Shown piece after piece: positions 1 to 9,800 of a stretch of DNA of 64,000 nt. Position 1 is the stretch's first letter. Every line of letters begins with the position of its first letter. The stretch is from NCBI GenBank assembly GCA_014529385.2, contig CM043945.1:97010612-97074611 (forward strand), in the 5' to 3' direction. Both the position numbers and the translations under genes were made by a program. The DNA is from Adiantum capillus-veneris (lineage: Eukaryota; Streptophyta; Polypodiopsida; Polypodiales; Pteridaceae). The notes beneath the pieces are model-generated. The model was not told where the DNA came from. It worked only from the letters and a program-made list of their open reading frames with translations, and searched no databases.

Positions 1-255
1 GCGATCTTTCGCCAGAGCTGATCCACTCTCTCAGAGGACAGCTTGAGAGACTACAGGGCAGCTCTGACCGCATGCGGGAAAGCAGAGAGGCTTTCCTTCG
101 ACTATGGCGTCCTAGGCCTTTCTACACCATGGTCCAGGGTGTACTCCGATGGCACTACAGACCACCTGTGTGGCTTTTCCCTCCCCCCATTTCTTGATTT
201 AGCCCCATTGTACATATGCTGGTTTTTCATTGGGAGAGTCTCCCATTATGGTTGT
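1..255. other. unassigned flank of element A
   Basis: I recognise no gene or repeat here. The last five bases before the LTR, GTTGT at 251-255, are the candidate target-site duplication of element A. The partner copy cannot be checked because the other end of the element is truncated. Confidence 0.4.
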
Positions 256-559
256 TGTAAGGTGCAATGGAATGAATGTTGTATTTCTCAAGATTAGTGA
301 TCTTTATTGCTCAAGGTTCCTTTTAGTTCTTAGGGAAAGAGAGAGCTTTCCGTCTTGTAGAGTGCTGTGGTCATGAACAAAGTGAGTGGATATTGTGTGT
401 GCAAGTGAATGAGACTGAGAGAAGGAGAGAGAAGAGATACGACACCGAGAGGTTGTAAAACCCTCCTCCGAAGGCCCCACTCTCGTCGGCGAGAGTGGTC
501 TACTTTGATTGCACAAAGGTGTACAATGAGTATGCAATGGACTGATGCAAGTTGGACTA

Positions 560-990
560 TGCCGACGACGACGACGACGACGACGACTTGATGGCTGAAA
601 TCTGAGATCTTCTAATCGCTGAATTCTGGGACTGTTTCGGTGGCTGAAAATGACTGTTTTGGCTGCGCTTTTCGAGGCTAAACATCTGCAACCGTCTGAG
701 GCTGATTTGCTACTGCGTCTATGGCTGAATTCCTGAGTTTTATCACTGCTGAATTTGCAGGTTTCCTAGCGTTAGTAGTTGGGGCTGAAAACGCTGGAAA
801 GGCTGCTGGTTTGGGCTGAGGATACCCAGTGATAGTGAAGGGCTGATCCGTACCTGCTGGATATGCTGCAGAAAACGCTGAAGTGCTGAATCATACAAGC
901 TGCGAATCTGCCCCAAAAACGCTGAGGTATGCTGGTGGTATAGCGTTAGTAAAATGCTAATGCTGGGCTGTTTTGTTGTGAGAAAACCGC
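560..990. repeat. (CGA)n run and GCTGA-rich degenerate repeat in LTR A
   Basis: A short CGA trinucleotide run at about 560-588 is followed by about 400 bp in which GCTGA or close variants (GCTGAA, GCTGAT, GCTGAG, GCTGG) recur every 15-40 bp on the plus strand. Spacing is irregular, so this is a motif-dense stretch rather than a clean tandem array. Its role is unknown; LTR enhancer repeats are one possibility. Confidence 0.5.
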
Positions 991-1399
991 CAGGAAAGAG
1001 GTTCTCGGCGATGGTCTGTTGTGGGGGAGAATCGCCAAGGGAGGTTTGTGTCGATGGCGACGCTGATGCTTGGAAACGCCAAGGGATGGGGAAGTATGGC
1101 GCTAGGGGGTCATGGGGGGGGTACTGTTGAGAAGTTGCCTGTTGAGTGGGAAGCTCCTGCTGCCTCTTCTGCCAGAAAGTGCTACCTTGGGTTTGCTTAT
1201 ATATTAACTTAGCAAAATTGCCCTACCTACTTTTGTTGGAAAGTCACTTAAAAATAATAAGTGAAAATTCCAATAAATAGGAAAATAGGCTAAATGCACT
1301 GGAAAATTCCTTTAACTGATGCTAATGGATTCTGATGGGAATTCTGATGATCATGCTATGTGCAACCGGAGGATATGCATCTATGCTAAGTGACTGGGC

Positions 1400-2170
1400 C
1401 ATAGAAACAAGGGACGGGGGGACGCGGCCCATTTATGCAGGGACGGGACGGGGGACGTCGGGACGGAGACGGAGACGCCTTTTTGGGACGTGGGGACGTC
1501 CCTCACAGGGGACGGGTGGCGGGACGGGTCCCGGGACGCGGGTCCCCGGTGACACCACCGGATGGGATGCGGGCAGGGGGCAGGCTGCTTTCTACTTAAG
1601 AGCACCCAAGCCTCAAGGCCACTTCCTTGAAGTTCCCATTGCCCAAGCCTTGCAAGACTCAAGTGCCAAGAGCCAAGTTTGAAGTTGCCCTCCGACTCTC
1701 TGAGGCTTCGCCCTTGAGTGACGAGTCTCTGACGCTCGAGTCTCTTTCTCCTCTCTCTCTCTCTCTCTCCCTCTCCCATCTCCCCTCCTCTCCAAGTCGA
1801 AGGCTTGAGCCTTGAAGCCTACCCCTCTTTCCTTCTCTTCAAGATTTCTCTAATATCTATGTACATCATTATGTTTTGCCCTTTGGCCAGGATGATTGAT
1901 GCTTGATCACCACATCAATGGTAAACCGTGTCGCGCACGCCGCACGCCCTTTGTTATATTTTGGTATTATGTAATATGAGTGCAAAACACACTTTTTCTG
2001 TGCAATCTTGTGCTCTTAGTGTTCACTGTTTTCTCAATATTAAATTTGCAAAGAACTAGTGTTTTTTAAAGCGCGTCCCCTGTCGCGTCCCCCGTCGCGT
2101 ATTTTGCCCCGTCCCCGTCCCCAGGACCCGCTACGTCCCCGAGACCCGTCCCCGTCCCCATGTGACTATG
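1400..2170. mobile_element. non-autonomous hAT-like transposon, GGGACG-rich
   Basis: The 771-bp insert is flanked by perfect 8-bp repeats GACTGGGC (1392-1399 and 2171-2178), the target-duplication length of hAT elements. Its ends are imperfect inverted repeats: CATAGAAACAAGGGACGGGG on the left and, read inwards from the right, CATAGTCACATGGGGACGGG. Subterminal zones at about 1411-1560 and 2070-2160 are dense in GGGACG on the left and its complement CGTCCC on the right, so the ends can fold back on each other. No transposase is encoded; the short ORFs inside lack recognisable domains. The middle contains a CT-rich microsatellite near 1750-1780. Confidence 0.85.
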
Positions 2171-2307
2171 GACTGGGCATGCACGGTCTACGAATAGACT
2201 CACAAAAGTGCCAAATCACTGCTAATCTAGACTTGACTTGACTGACTGAACCGTGCTTTGGTGTAGCTTGTCCACAGACACATAGGGTTGGGATGTGTCA
2301 CGTGACA

Positions 2308-2320
2308 TTCCCTCCTTTTC
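2308..2320 (-). other. polypurine tract of element A
   Basis: The minus strand reads GAAAAGGAGGGAA directly before the TGTCACGTGAC start of the 3' LTR. This is the expected position of the plus-strand priming site. Confidence 0.7.
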
Positions 2321-2440
2321 AAAGTGAGGTACTGGTACCGAACTGTATGGTGTCGAGGGAGATCGCCAACAGCATCCAGAATCCTGGAAGGGACTCTTCG
2401 CCGGCCCACTCTGCTGTGTGGGTCGTGCGGTACTTGAACT

Positions 2441-3046
2441 TCATAAGGTTTGCAAAGCTTGCTTCTTTGGGCCGCGCCAAAAGCGACACAAAATCTTTTG
2501 AATCTCCTTTCTTGCTTCAACTTCGTCTAGAGTCCTGCTTCTTTCGTCTTCAAGAATCTCCATGGCTGAAAATTCCTGAAACCATCTCCAACACAAAACC
2601 ATGAACATACCTATTCCATGTAAAGTGAAGGAAAAAAAACTTGTCTTCTCTAAAGACTGTGTATGCAATGTAGATGAACATAGAGACGGAGTGACAACCC
2701 GTTCATCAAACACATGCAAACAATGCGGTCGAATCTTTTCTGTTTGATCGAAAACAATCAACTGTGGCAAATCACAACGGAAATGCCCATGCTTGGTGCT
2801 CATACTATCATGTGCTCGTTCAGAAACTGTGTCATGCCAAGGAAGAGACATGGAATGCGACTTCCTTACATACAAACTTTTCTGCTTTTCATGAACAATC
2901 CGCATACATTCGTGCTCATCCATGAGAGAAACGTGCTCAACATACAGTATGTCATGCCTAGGAAAAGGGATAACATAACGATGTTGACTAAAATACAGGA
3001 AACGGTCACGAATGAAACATTCGAACAATGCGTGCGTATCAATCAT
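2441..3046 (-). other. ORF of unknown nature downstream of gag-protease in element A
   Basis: A 201-codon open frame lies between the gag-protease ORF and the 3' LTR on the same strand. I recognise no reverse transcriptase, integrase or other domain. It is rich in His, Met and Arg and has no obvious motif. It sits where pol should be, so it is either leftover sequence after a pol deletion or part of a 3' untranslated region that happens to be open. Protein-coding status is doubtful. Confidence 0.25.
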
Positions 3047-3064
3047 ACGAACACATAATACTTC

Positions 3065-4561
3065 CTATGATGGCTCTTTGGACCAAGGCTCGAGAGCCAA
3101 GGTCGGCTCTTCGTGATTGATCGAATCTGCAACGAGGTTAGCTTCGCCAGAAAAAGCATCCACTAACACCTCATCCTTGTGAACAATCACATCTGCTTCA
3201 TGCAAATCATCATGCTGGTCTTTATCATCCAAATCATCATGCAAATCATTATCCTTCAAATCATCATGCTTCTCATAAACATGCAAGTTCTGTGTGTCAT
3301 GCTGTGGAGAAAAAGAGACTGAGAGAGTCTCCTTATCTCGAATCCTTTCAACCTTGTCCTGCATATTAGCAATGAGAGATGGAGAAGGAGAAGTATCCAC
3401 TCCATGAAAGACAGTAGGAGAATCACTGTCGGCATTGAGAGTTGTAGTGTTAGCTGCAAATTTTATGACAGCATCAGTCTCATGAAACCACTTAATGCCT
3501 AAAATCATATCACATCCTGAGAGAGGAGAAACAACAAATCTTCTAGTGAAGGCAGTCTGTTGGATTGCAAACAACACATCAAGGCATTCCTCAGTGATGA
3601 GAGCGTCCATACCAGGACGAAAGCTAGAGACCTCGATAGGAGATCTCGGACTAACTTCGAGGCGGGCTTTCTCAACAAGAGAGGAATTGATCACATCATG
3701 TATACTACCTGGGTCAAACAATATGACAAAACGGTGCCCCGACGTATGACCATAACATTTAATGAGAGAATCATCAATGGGAGGGTCCTGAAAAACTTTG
3801 GGCACAATCGTGTTATCATTCATTGCATTGACAGATGTAGTGGGTGCTGTGGGTTCTTTAGATTCATTCGATTCAAGCTTAGGACATGTTCTTTTTATGT
3901 GACCCTTAATGTGACAATGAAAACAACGACCTTCCTTGGAATACGTGCTTTGTTCTTCCAAAGTGATGTAACCTCCTACAATTCCTTGCGCTACCTTTTC
4001 ATATGGAGTAAGCTTAGGTTTAGCAGTTGTGTTAGCCTTACACTTAGATTCATTGGAAGAATTCTTTGATGAGATATTGTTGGTAGATTGGTTAGAAGAG
4101 TTATCATTCTTACCATTCTTACCGTTCTTACCGTTCTGAGGGTTCTGAGAAGTCTGCGAGGTACTTGTGGAGGTCTTGTTCTCCTTAGGCTTTCCCTTGT
4201 TGTGATTCATCTCCTGAGCGAGAGCAATCACTACCGCCTTGTTGAGATCGATTGGATCGAATACCTCGACATCGTACTTGATATACTCGTCCAATCCAAA
4301 GAGAAAAGCCTCTTTGCGCTCATCATCCAACATGCGTAATTGGGTACCTAGTTGCAAAACACGATTAGAAAAAGACATAACCGGCATACCATTTTGCTTG
4401 AGAGCGCGCCAATCGTCCTTCAATCGTGCGAGGGACTGAGGTGGCATAAACCGCGCCTTGAGCTTGTCTTGGAAATCAGCCCAACTAAAAGAGAGGGGCG
4501 TGAGATCGCGGCTGCCTCTAGGTGCGCGGCTAGCTGTGCCTCTTGCCATGCGTGGTACCAA
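3065..4561 (-). CDS. gag-protease polyprotein of element A
   Basis: An uninterrupted 498-codon frame. Residues about 25-125 resemble the retrotransposon gag (capsid) fold, with a WADFQDKLKARFMPP segment and a following FLFGL. A low-complexity N/K/S linker follows, then one CCHC zinc knuckle (CFHCHIKGHIKRTCP) near residue 215 that would bind the element's RNA. A retropepsin-like domain spans about residues 265-370, with the active-site loop reading FDPGS where DTG or DSG is usual, and a later DMILGIKWF that matches the ILG-x-x-W signature. The acidic C-terminus is rich in HDD and KDD. The first Met chosen may not be the true start, since the frame is preceded closely by the primer site. The product would assemble virus-like particles, but no polymerase follows it. 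Confidence 0.8.
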   Translation of the reverse strand: MVPRMARGTASRAPRGSRDLTPLSFSWADFQDKLKARFMPPQSLARLKDDWRALKQNGMPVMSFSNRVLQLGTQLRMLDDERKEAFLFGLDEYIKYDVEVFDPIDLNKAVVIALAQEMNHNKGKPKENKTSTSTSQTSQNPQNGKNGKNGKNDNSSNQSTNNISSKNSSNESKCKANTTAKPKLTPYEKVAQGIVGGYITLEEQSTYSKEGRCFHCHIKGHIKRTCPKLESNESKEPTAPTTSVNAMNDNTIVPKVFQDPPIDDSLIKCYGHTSGHRFVILFDPGSIHDVINSSLVEKARLEVSPRSPIEVSSFRPGMDALITEECLDVLFAIQQTAFTRRFVVSPLSGCDMILGIKWFHETDAVIKFAANTTTLNADSDSPTVFHGVDTSPSPSLIANMQDKVERIRDKETLSVSFSPQHDTQNLHVYEKHDDLKDNDLHDDLDDKDQHDDLHEADVIVHKDEVLVDAFSGEANLVADSINHEEPTLALEPWSKEPS

Positions 4562-4603
4562 TTCTAGTGGTTCTTTCCTTGAGTAATGCAGAACACTTCC
4601 AAA

Positions 4604-4615
4604 GCTCTGATACCA
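4604..4615 (-). other. primer-binding site of element A (initiator Met tRNA type)
   Basis: The minus strand reads TGGTATCAGAGC one base after the end of the 5' LTR. This complements the 3' end of plant initiator tRNA-Met, a common primer of plant LTR retrotransposons, and fixes the element's orientation. Confidence 0.85.
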
Positions 4616-4616
4616 A

Positions 4617-4792
4617 TGTAAGGTGCAACGGAATAAATGTTGTATTTCTCAAGATTAGTGATCTTTATTGCTCAAGGTTCCTTTTAGTTCTTAGGGAAGG
4701 AGAGAGCTTTCCATCTCGTAGAGTGCTGTGGTCACGAACAAAGTGAGTGGATATTGTGTGTGCAAGTGAATGAGACTGAGAGAAGGAGAGAG
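4617..4792 (-). repeat. truncated 5' LTR of element A
   Basis: These 176 bp are nearly identical to 256-431. Similarity stops abruptly after a GAGAGAAGGAGAGAG motif. About 1.1 kb of LTR is missing, so the right end was lost by deletion or replaced. Confidence 0.75.
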
Positions 4793-5134
4793 TTGTGAGT
4801 TAATTTGCACATTTTATTAATAGCCTAGGAACTGTTCATACTATTCAGGTTTCACTACTGAATCTTGCTATTGTTGCTCTGTTCTTCATTGTCTTTTGTG
4901 TTTTCATTCTGTGGAGTGAGATCTCACGCACACTGCAGTGAGGAGCACCCACTATAGAGAGCACGACACACTATCTCCGCTATAAGAGACAAGGTTTACA
5001 AGTTGCAAAAGATTTTTTATGTCGTGAAGCAAACTTTGTATCCTTGGTACAAGAAGATTGATTTTTTCTTTCTTTGTTGTTGCTTTTCATCGTTCTTGTG
5101 TAGACCCCAACTCGTATCTTTTCAAAACAGGGAA

Positions 5135-5690
5135 ATTGGTGACACTTGCTATTCTATATGTGCACGATCTAGTCATTACGGATAGCTATGCAAAGCATAT
5201 TTGCTAGACTATCGAGATCTTGGCTAAGAAGTTTGAGATGATAGATCTCGGCTTACTTCACTATTTTCTTAGACCAGAGAATAGGTAGATAAAGGGGGTT
5301 ATGAGCCCCTTTTAGCAATGATATATCTAGCAGTTGTTGGAGTCCTTTGGCATGGCCAACTAGTTGTAAGCTGATCTCTACTCCGATGGATACCAACACC
5401 AAGCTGTCCCCTTCAAAGGTAGCTGATGCTAGCAAGTATCAAAAACTGGTCGGTCTTCTCATTTGGTTGCTCAACACCAGTTTTGTCGTCATTTTTCTAG
5501 TGGACTTCTTAGCTCTTCTATGGAGAAGACCCCAAGACACAATGGCAACAAGCACTACGGACCTTGCTTTACTTTCAGCAGTCACAATCATTGGGCATTT
5601 GGGATGCCTATGGAGGTATGCACTCCAGGATTACTCTTCAAGGATGGAGTAATTTACATTAGGGCAGAGATTGAGAGACAGGACTTTTAA
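5135..5690 (+). pseudogene. decayed Ty1/copia reverse transcriptase-RNase H fragment
   Basis: Translated pieces in shifting frames match the end of a copia reverse transcriptase: LAILYVHDLVIT (catalytic YVDD reads YVHD), KFEMIDLGLLHYFL, the QLLESFGMAN region, then STPMDTNTKLSPSK and KYQKLVGLLIWLLNT leading into the RNase H linker. Stops and frameshifts break it throughout. No LTR or primer site was found near it. It lies about 1.1 kb upstream of the first RDR exon I could identify. Confidence 0.75.
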
Positions 5691-6814
5691 CTACAGGTTA
5701 CACCTTACTCTTGGCTTATGAACAGTTTCTTGTAGTAGTAAAAAGTAGCCTACTATAACCTTATTTTCCCTTGCTTGCTATGCTGCACGCTAGTCTATTT
5801 GGTTGAGGCAGTTACCTTGGGAGATAGATTTTCTGCAGCAGACTAACATAATTTACTTGACAATCAGAGTTGTATCGTCTTGATCCAGAAATCGAGTTGA
5901 GCAAGTACATGCCATAAAAATTTAGCCTTATGGCATTGTCATTGACATAGCAGCTATAATACACGTATTATATTAAAAATACACCTGACTCGACATTTTT
6001 TTTTCCGGTGTAGTACATAGCATTGATTGCTATTTTCAGTTGATTATTTTTATGGTTTTACTCACGCTTGTCTCTTGGAAATTAAGTTTCAGTCAACTTT
6101 TGGGTATTGTATCTCGATACTTTGGTTAGTAAAAGTCAACACTTGATTTTGATTATGAATTTCTGTGTCATGTCATGCAGTCCATAATACATATATCATA
6201 TTTAAGTTATGCCTAGGGCTATGCAAGAAAATTCTATAAGAAAAACCACGTTTTTAATTTGAGGTCCGCGAAAAAGACGTCTAGTACTCGTTTTATACGT
6301 CAATGTATGCTACGTCCCATCTGTACCTGGTTGCTAATATATTTTAGCCCTGATTGGCTCAAATGCTGTTTGATGTGGAATTATGTTTGACCTAAGGTAT
6401 GTATTCATGTCAATCATGACGCAGGCCAAAGTAAATTATGCTCTAGACCAAGCTGGAAAATTGTTAAGCTAACAAAGCTTTTTTTTTGTTCTGGATAAAA
6501 ACTTTACTCCGTGTCACTTGATATGGTTTTTCCTTTTTATATTCTAGAAAATAATCTCTGGATGCAGATTTGAAGCAAAGGGGGGTCATTTGTTCATTCT
6601 GTATTCTGTTTGTGCTTATGTTGTTATTAAGAAGCCAATAAATGTGACTCTTTGACAGGAGGAAAGTGGAGCCAATGGTACCCATTTTTTGTACAGATGT
6701 GAGATAAACAAAGATGCCCACATTTCAGCCATGGTACTTGACCTGGCCTTCACATTTTTATGTCAAAACAGCACAACAGTCACTTATACTCCTCTACACC
6801 AATGTCATATGTAG
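5691..6814. other. unassigned AT-rich interval upstream of the RDR exons
   Basis: No gene or repeat is recognised. Because the RDR model starts inside its domain, missing 5' exons or a promoter could lie here or further upstream, but I see no convincing exon. Confidence 0.3.
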
Positions 6815-9800
6815 GACATGATACTGTGTTGTGATGGGACTCCATTACAAAGGGCATTTGGTTATGACAATGTGTTACAAGTGCATTTTGGAGGCAATTG
6901 TAGAGAGGCTCTTAACCGAGATGTCTTGTATACAATCTTTTCCAAAGGCCTTCACATTGGCCTTCGCACATACATGTTTTACGGTGAGTGCAAGTCTTTC
7001 CACATAAGGCATTCTCATGGATCTTGATTATTGATGGCTTGAATGATGTGTTGTCACCAAAAGGGATGAAAGATGAACAACAGAAGAGGAAGGGAAGAAC
7101 TTCACAGGATTTTTCCCAGGGTTTCAAGTGTGTGTTTCTTTGTTTGCACTCGGAATCTGAGCATGATCTTCATAGTACGAGTTTTCGATCATATGCAACC
7201 ATACATGATGCCAGGCAGTATCTTGGACATTTTCACACTGTATCAAAATTATCAACACGCATATCGAGGTTCGAGTCAGTGCAATCTTTCATTTGATACA
7301 TGCATCTTGTTTATTTTTCGATATGCAAACAGCTAATGTAATACCTGGCTGTGCATGATGATGGATTAAGCATTAGGCAGTACTATGCACAGAATTATAA
7401 AACTTAACATCTTTGTGTGTACAAAGTGGAGATACTATCAGCTTGTTCTTTTGTTGGGCAAGAAAAACTGGGTGTTAAAAGAAACCAGATGGTCAAAATA
7501 AAGGTCTCTGAGCAAGAACCGCAACATCAGATCACACTAAAGATAAAATTACCAGCAGTTCAGGGACAATGATAATGAATCAAAATCAGTGAAAGCATGT
7601 GGCAAAGGATGTGAAGTCCCAGCCATGTGCCACAACACAAATTTGCTGGTGTTATATTAGCACCAAGTTATGTAGAGAGCTCATTAGTCCAGATAGTCAA
7701 AATAGAAGGTATCTGTGCAAAAACCCGCACATCGATGCACAACAATATTGTGAGAGGTAAAATACCCAGCAGTAGAAAGACCACAATAATGATTTACAAT
7801 CAGTGGCAGCGAGTGGCAAAGGATGGGAGAATCCTGGCCATGTGGAACATGCACAAATCTGCTGGGTGAGTTTTCAGTACTAAGCGATGGAGAGGGCTCC
7901 TTCGTCCAGCTTCCAAGTCAAGAAAACATCCACTGCAACCTCCATGTACTGTCAACAATGCCAGCAACATTTCATCATAGTCGAAAGGAAATGGGGAAAA
8001 CAGCGAAATAGGACTCCAGAAAATCCTGCACCATCACATCACGTAAGCGCTCTGTGACCAGTACCAAAATAGGATAAAATCCTTTAAGGGTGAATCTGGG
8101 CTTATCCTGGATTCATCTAGGTATATTTTTTAGTAGTATAGCGGACATGCAAACTTCACATTGTGAAGTTTTCGTCTGAGTTACGACCAGTTGATATTGT
8201 GCTAATTCTTTTTATCTTTTGTGATGCGTATGCCCTATCAACTACCTCATTTTTGTGCTAATCTTTTCGATTTAATGCTTCTTTTAGTGCTAGGCTTCAT
8301 TATGGCTATCCATAGGGGTCCATCTCTCAGCTGAGGATCTGGATAATGGAACATTTTTCAGAGAAGCTAAACAAGGGGAGATGTGAATGCATGCTTTTTT
8401 GCACAAAATAGATCCTTCTATTAGTTAAAGCCATTGCAGTGGGCTACACCAATCCCTACCGAGAGGATAACATAATTATACTATTCTGACATTTCTCTAA
8501 CAGGAAGCTGCACCATGGAAGGGCCTGGGAGACGAGCCTCACTCTTTGGTAGGCTCTCACTCTCATCTAGAGGTGTGCTAGAAGGCTTCTTCCTGCTCTC
8601 TTAGGTTGTGTCTCTCCCATGATCCCATGACTAGCAACCTAGCTACCTGTCATGGTCTGCACCCTACCTCTGACCATGTACATACTGACCTTGACTCACA
8701 CATGCTCCTATGTAGATCTATGGTGAGTTTCCTGTGCAAAGCTCGATCAAACTGTCGTCGTGGCGCTTTGGGAAAATCTTTGACAAGATATCCTAAAGCA
8801 TTACATCCCAAACACTGGTTTAGCCGGCTCCTAGGATCAATCCTCTCCCACTTGTAAGGAATAGACCAATGAAGGGAGTTACAGCCACTTTCATGGAGGG
8901 CACAGAGAACAGTAGCTGAGTCAAAAGGAGAGCAAACATAAATTCATACTGCTTCAGCACTCTAAATTCTGACCTAGAAAAGCAATATGCAGTAGGTACT
9001 GTGGTACCTGGCATCTGTACTCAAAGCTAGCAATGTCAAAAGCTGGATACCAAGGTACCAGAAAGATGGCACTCGGAGTTTAAGATTGTAGCCTGTTGTG
9101 ACAATGGAACAGTTTTATGATCGATTGATAAACAAGGAATATTTTATTTCTTGGTAGACGTGTTTTCGTCAACCTTAGAGATACTAATTGCTTCTTTTGG
9201 TTTAGGTGAAGAAATTTAAAACAGAACACTCTTACTTGCAGAATAAAGCTTGCCCTTTCAAAGACTTACCAAGTACCAGACTTGGATTTTACACAAGTTA
9301 AAGTTCAGGAAATAGAAGATATCTGCTGTAAGGTAGAGTTAGCTTATCTGCATGTCATAATTTTCTCTGTGTTTGAGGTATTAGCACTTTGTTAGAATGG
9401 CTTAGCTCATCCTGAATCTATTATCCAGGATGGAAAAGGAGTGCCAGTGCTGGGGCCAAACGGAGAGGTCTTGATTACAACAGATGGTGCAGGTTTTATA
9501 TCAGAGAATTTAATAAGGATGTGCCCAATTGCGGTTTTTAAGGGAAAAAAGTTTGCAACAGATTGTGGCAAGGTCATTTGCAATCTTTAAGCTTGTAAAC
9601 ACATTGGTAAAAAGAGACTGCTCTGAATTAATAACATTGGTTGCAGGAGTTTCCCTTGTTCTTGCAAGTGCGCCTTTTCTTTAGAGGCAACATATATAAA
9701 GGAGTTCTTTTAGTCAACAAACAGGTTTTCTTTTCTTTTTTAATCTCTACATGCCAAGTTCAAAAGATTAGGTTTTTGAACCAATAAGTTAATATTGGCT

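Larger units (their letters stand above)
256..2307 (-). repeat. 3' LTR of element A, split by a hAT-like element
   Basis: On the minus strand the LTR runs from TGTCACGTGACACATCCC (ending at 2307) to TTGCACCTTACA (at 256), so it has TG...CA ends. It directly follows a polypurine tract at 2308-2320. Without the 771-bp insertion and its duplicated 8 bp it is about 1,273 bp. Bases 256-431 match 4617-4792 at the start of the other LTR. It contains a (CGA)n run near 560-588 and a stretch rich in GCTGA. Confidence 0.8.
256..4792 (-). mobile_element. LTR retroelement A, gag-protease only
   Basis: A minus-strand LTR element. Its outer ends share a 176-bp direct repeat (256-431 and 4617-4792). A primer-binding site lies inside the right repeat and a polypurine tract inside the left LTR. 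The interior carries a gag-protease ORF and about 750 bp of further sequence, but no reverse transcriptase, RNase H or integrase, so mobility would depend on another element. The right (5') LTR breaks off after 176 bp while the left LTR is about 1.27 kb without its insertion, so this copy is damaged at its 5' end. Lineage is uncertain because pol is absent; the zinc knuckle followed by protease in one ORF suggests Ty3/gypsy. Confidence 0.8.

Noticed and set aside
1335-1815. Overlapping ORFs inside the hAT-like element
   Set aside because: They come from the GGGACG-rich arms and CT-rich middle. None resembles a hAT transposase (no BED finger or dimerisation domain).
3495-4567. Plus-strand ORFs opposite the gag-protease frame of element A
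   Set aside because: They are antisense shadows of a clearly coding minus frame and have no domains.
4604-4615. tRNA-like sequence
   Set aside because: Only the 12-nt complement of a tRNA 3' end is present, as a primer-binding site; no cloverleaf is nearby. The same applies at the other primer sites. No tRNA or rRNA gene was recognised in the window.
6980-7065. Frameshift in the RDR gene between TYMFYG and the next exon
   Set aside because: A short 80-nt intron (GTGAGT to CCAAAAG, 6984-7063) resolves the frame change and keeps phase with all later exons.
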